DNA of 14,139 bases, taken from positions 1 to 14,139 of the forward strand of contig CANKLK010000042.1 of NCBI GenBank assembly GCA_947482805.1, read 5' to 3'. The DNA comes from Flavobacteriaceae bacterium. GTDB taxonomy: Bacteria > Bacteroidota > Bacteroidia > Flavobacteriales > Flavobacteriaceae. The position numbers and the translations under genes are program-made. Every line of letters starts with the position of its first letter. Within the stretch, counting starts at the first letter, position 1. The notes beneath the pieces are model-generated. The model was not told the origin of the DNA and ran no database searches. It saw only the letters and a program-made list of their open reading frames with translations. This document shows, piece after piece, positions 14,099 to 14,139 of the stretch.

Positions 14099-14139
14099 AT
14101 GAAAATATTAGTTTGCATCAGTCATGTTCCTGATACTAC
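14099..14139 (+). CDS. etfB: Electron transfer flavoprotein beta subunit, N-terminal fragment (continues beyond window)
   Basis: Only 41 bases are in the window, reading MKILVCISHVPDTT. This is the characteristic start of EtfB (MKILVC.SHVPDT), the beta subunit of the FAD/AMP-containing electron carrier that collects electrons from acyl-CoA dehydrogenases. The ATG at 14099 follows an A-rich leader (AAACTAAATACTT) without a Shine-Dalgarno, usual for this group, and a -7 element is properly placed upstream. It is divergent from pdhB with a 260-base shared intergenic region; pdhB next to etfB is an arrangement I recall from flavobacteria. etfA would be expected just downstream. Confidence 0.8.
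   Translation, partial: MKILVCISHVPDT

Noticed and set aside
1..14139. CRISPR array, tRNA/rRNA gene, insertion sequence, prophage or defence genes
   Set aside because: No regular repeat-spacer pattern, no cloverleaf or rRNA-like sequence, and no transposase, integrase or nuclease motif was seen in any frame examined.

Overview
The window looks like a chromosomal stretch of a Flavobacterium or a close relative in the Bacteroidota. The DNA is AT-rich. Several start regions carry a TAnnTTTG-type -7 promoter element and few starts have a Shine-Dalgarno sequence. The protein families are typical of this group: GLPGLI, DUF5686, a CarboxypepD_reg plus OMP_b-brl_3 barrel, and a DUF4369/TlpA thioredoxin. 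The first six residues of the pair pdhB/etfB and the etfB start itself also match flavobacterial genes closely. All identifications come from reading the sequence; no database was searched.

Layout: (1) 1-318, the 3' end of metK on the + strand, followed by a degenerate CAAAG repeat, a strong hairpin terminator and a long imperfect hairpin that may be a flavobacterial structured RNA element. (2) 470-4240, two minus-strand envelope genes: a GLPGLI protein, then a TonB-receptor-like outer membrane barrel. (3) 4362-5767, a plus-strand pair overlapping by one base: an exported protein of unknown function and a deoxynucleoside kinase, closed by a bidirectional terminator. (4) 5835-12750, three minus-strand genes: a membrane pyrophosphatase with an unusual Cys/Met-rich C-terminal tail, a thioredoxin-fold lipid-envelope/periplasm-type protein, and a DUF5686 outer membrane protein. 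(5) 12861-13838, pdhB (pyruvate dehydrogenase E1 beta) on the minus strand, divergent from the first 41 bases of etfB at 14099.

Functionally the window mixes core metabolism (S-adenosylmethionine synthesis, deoxynucleotide salvage, pyrophosphate-driven ion pumping, pyruvate oxidation, electron transfer flavoprotein) with Bacteroidota-specific envelope proteins of poorly known role. There is no sign of a mobile island, prophage, CRISPR array or RNA gene of the tRNA/rRNA type. I found no clear undescribed multi-gene system. The observations most worth a second look are the metal-binding-like tail on the pyrophosphatase, the structured element after metK, the REP-like palindrome in the pdhB leader, and the overlap of the pdhB terminator with the apparent promoter of the DUF5686 gene. 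No gene-free stretch exceeds about 260 bases.
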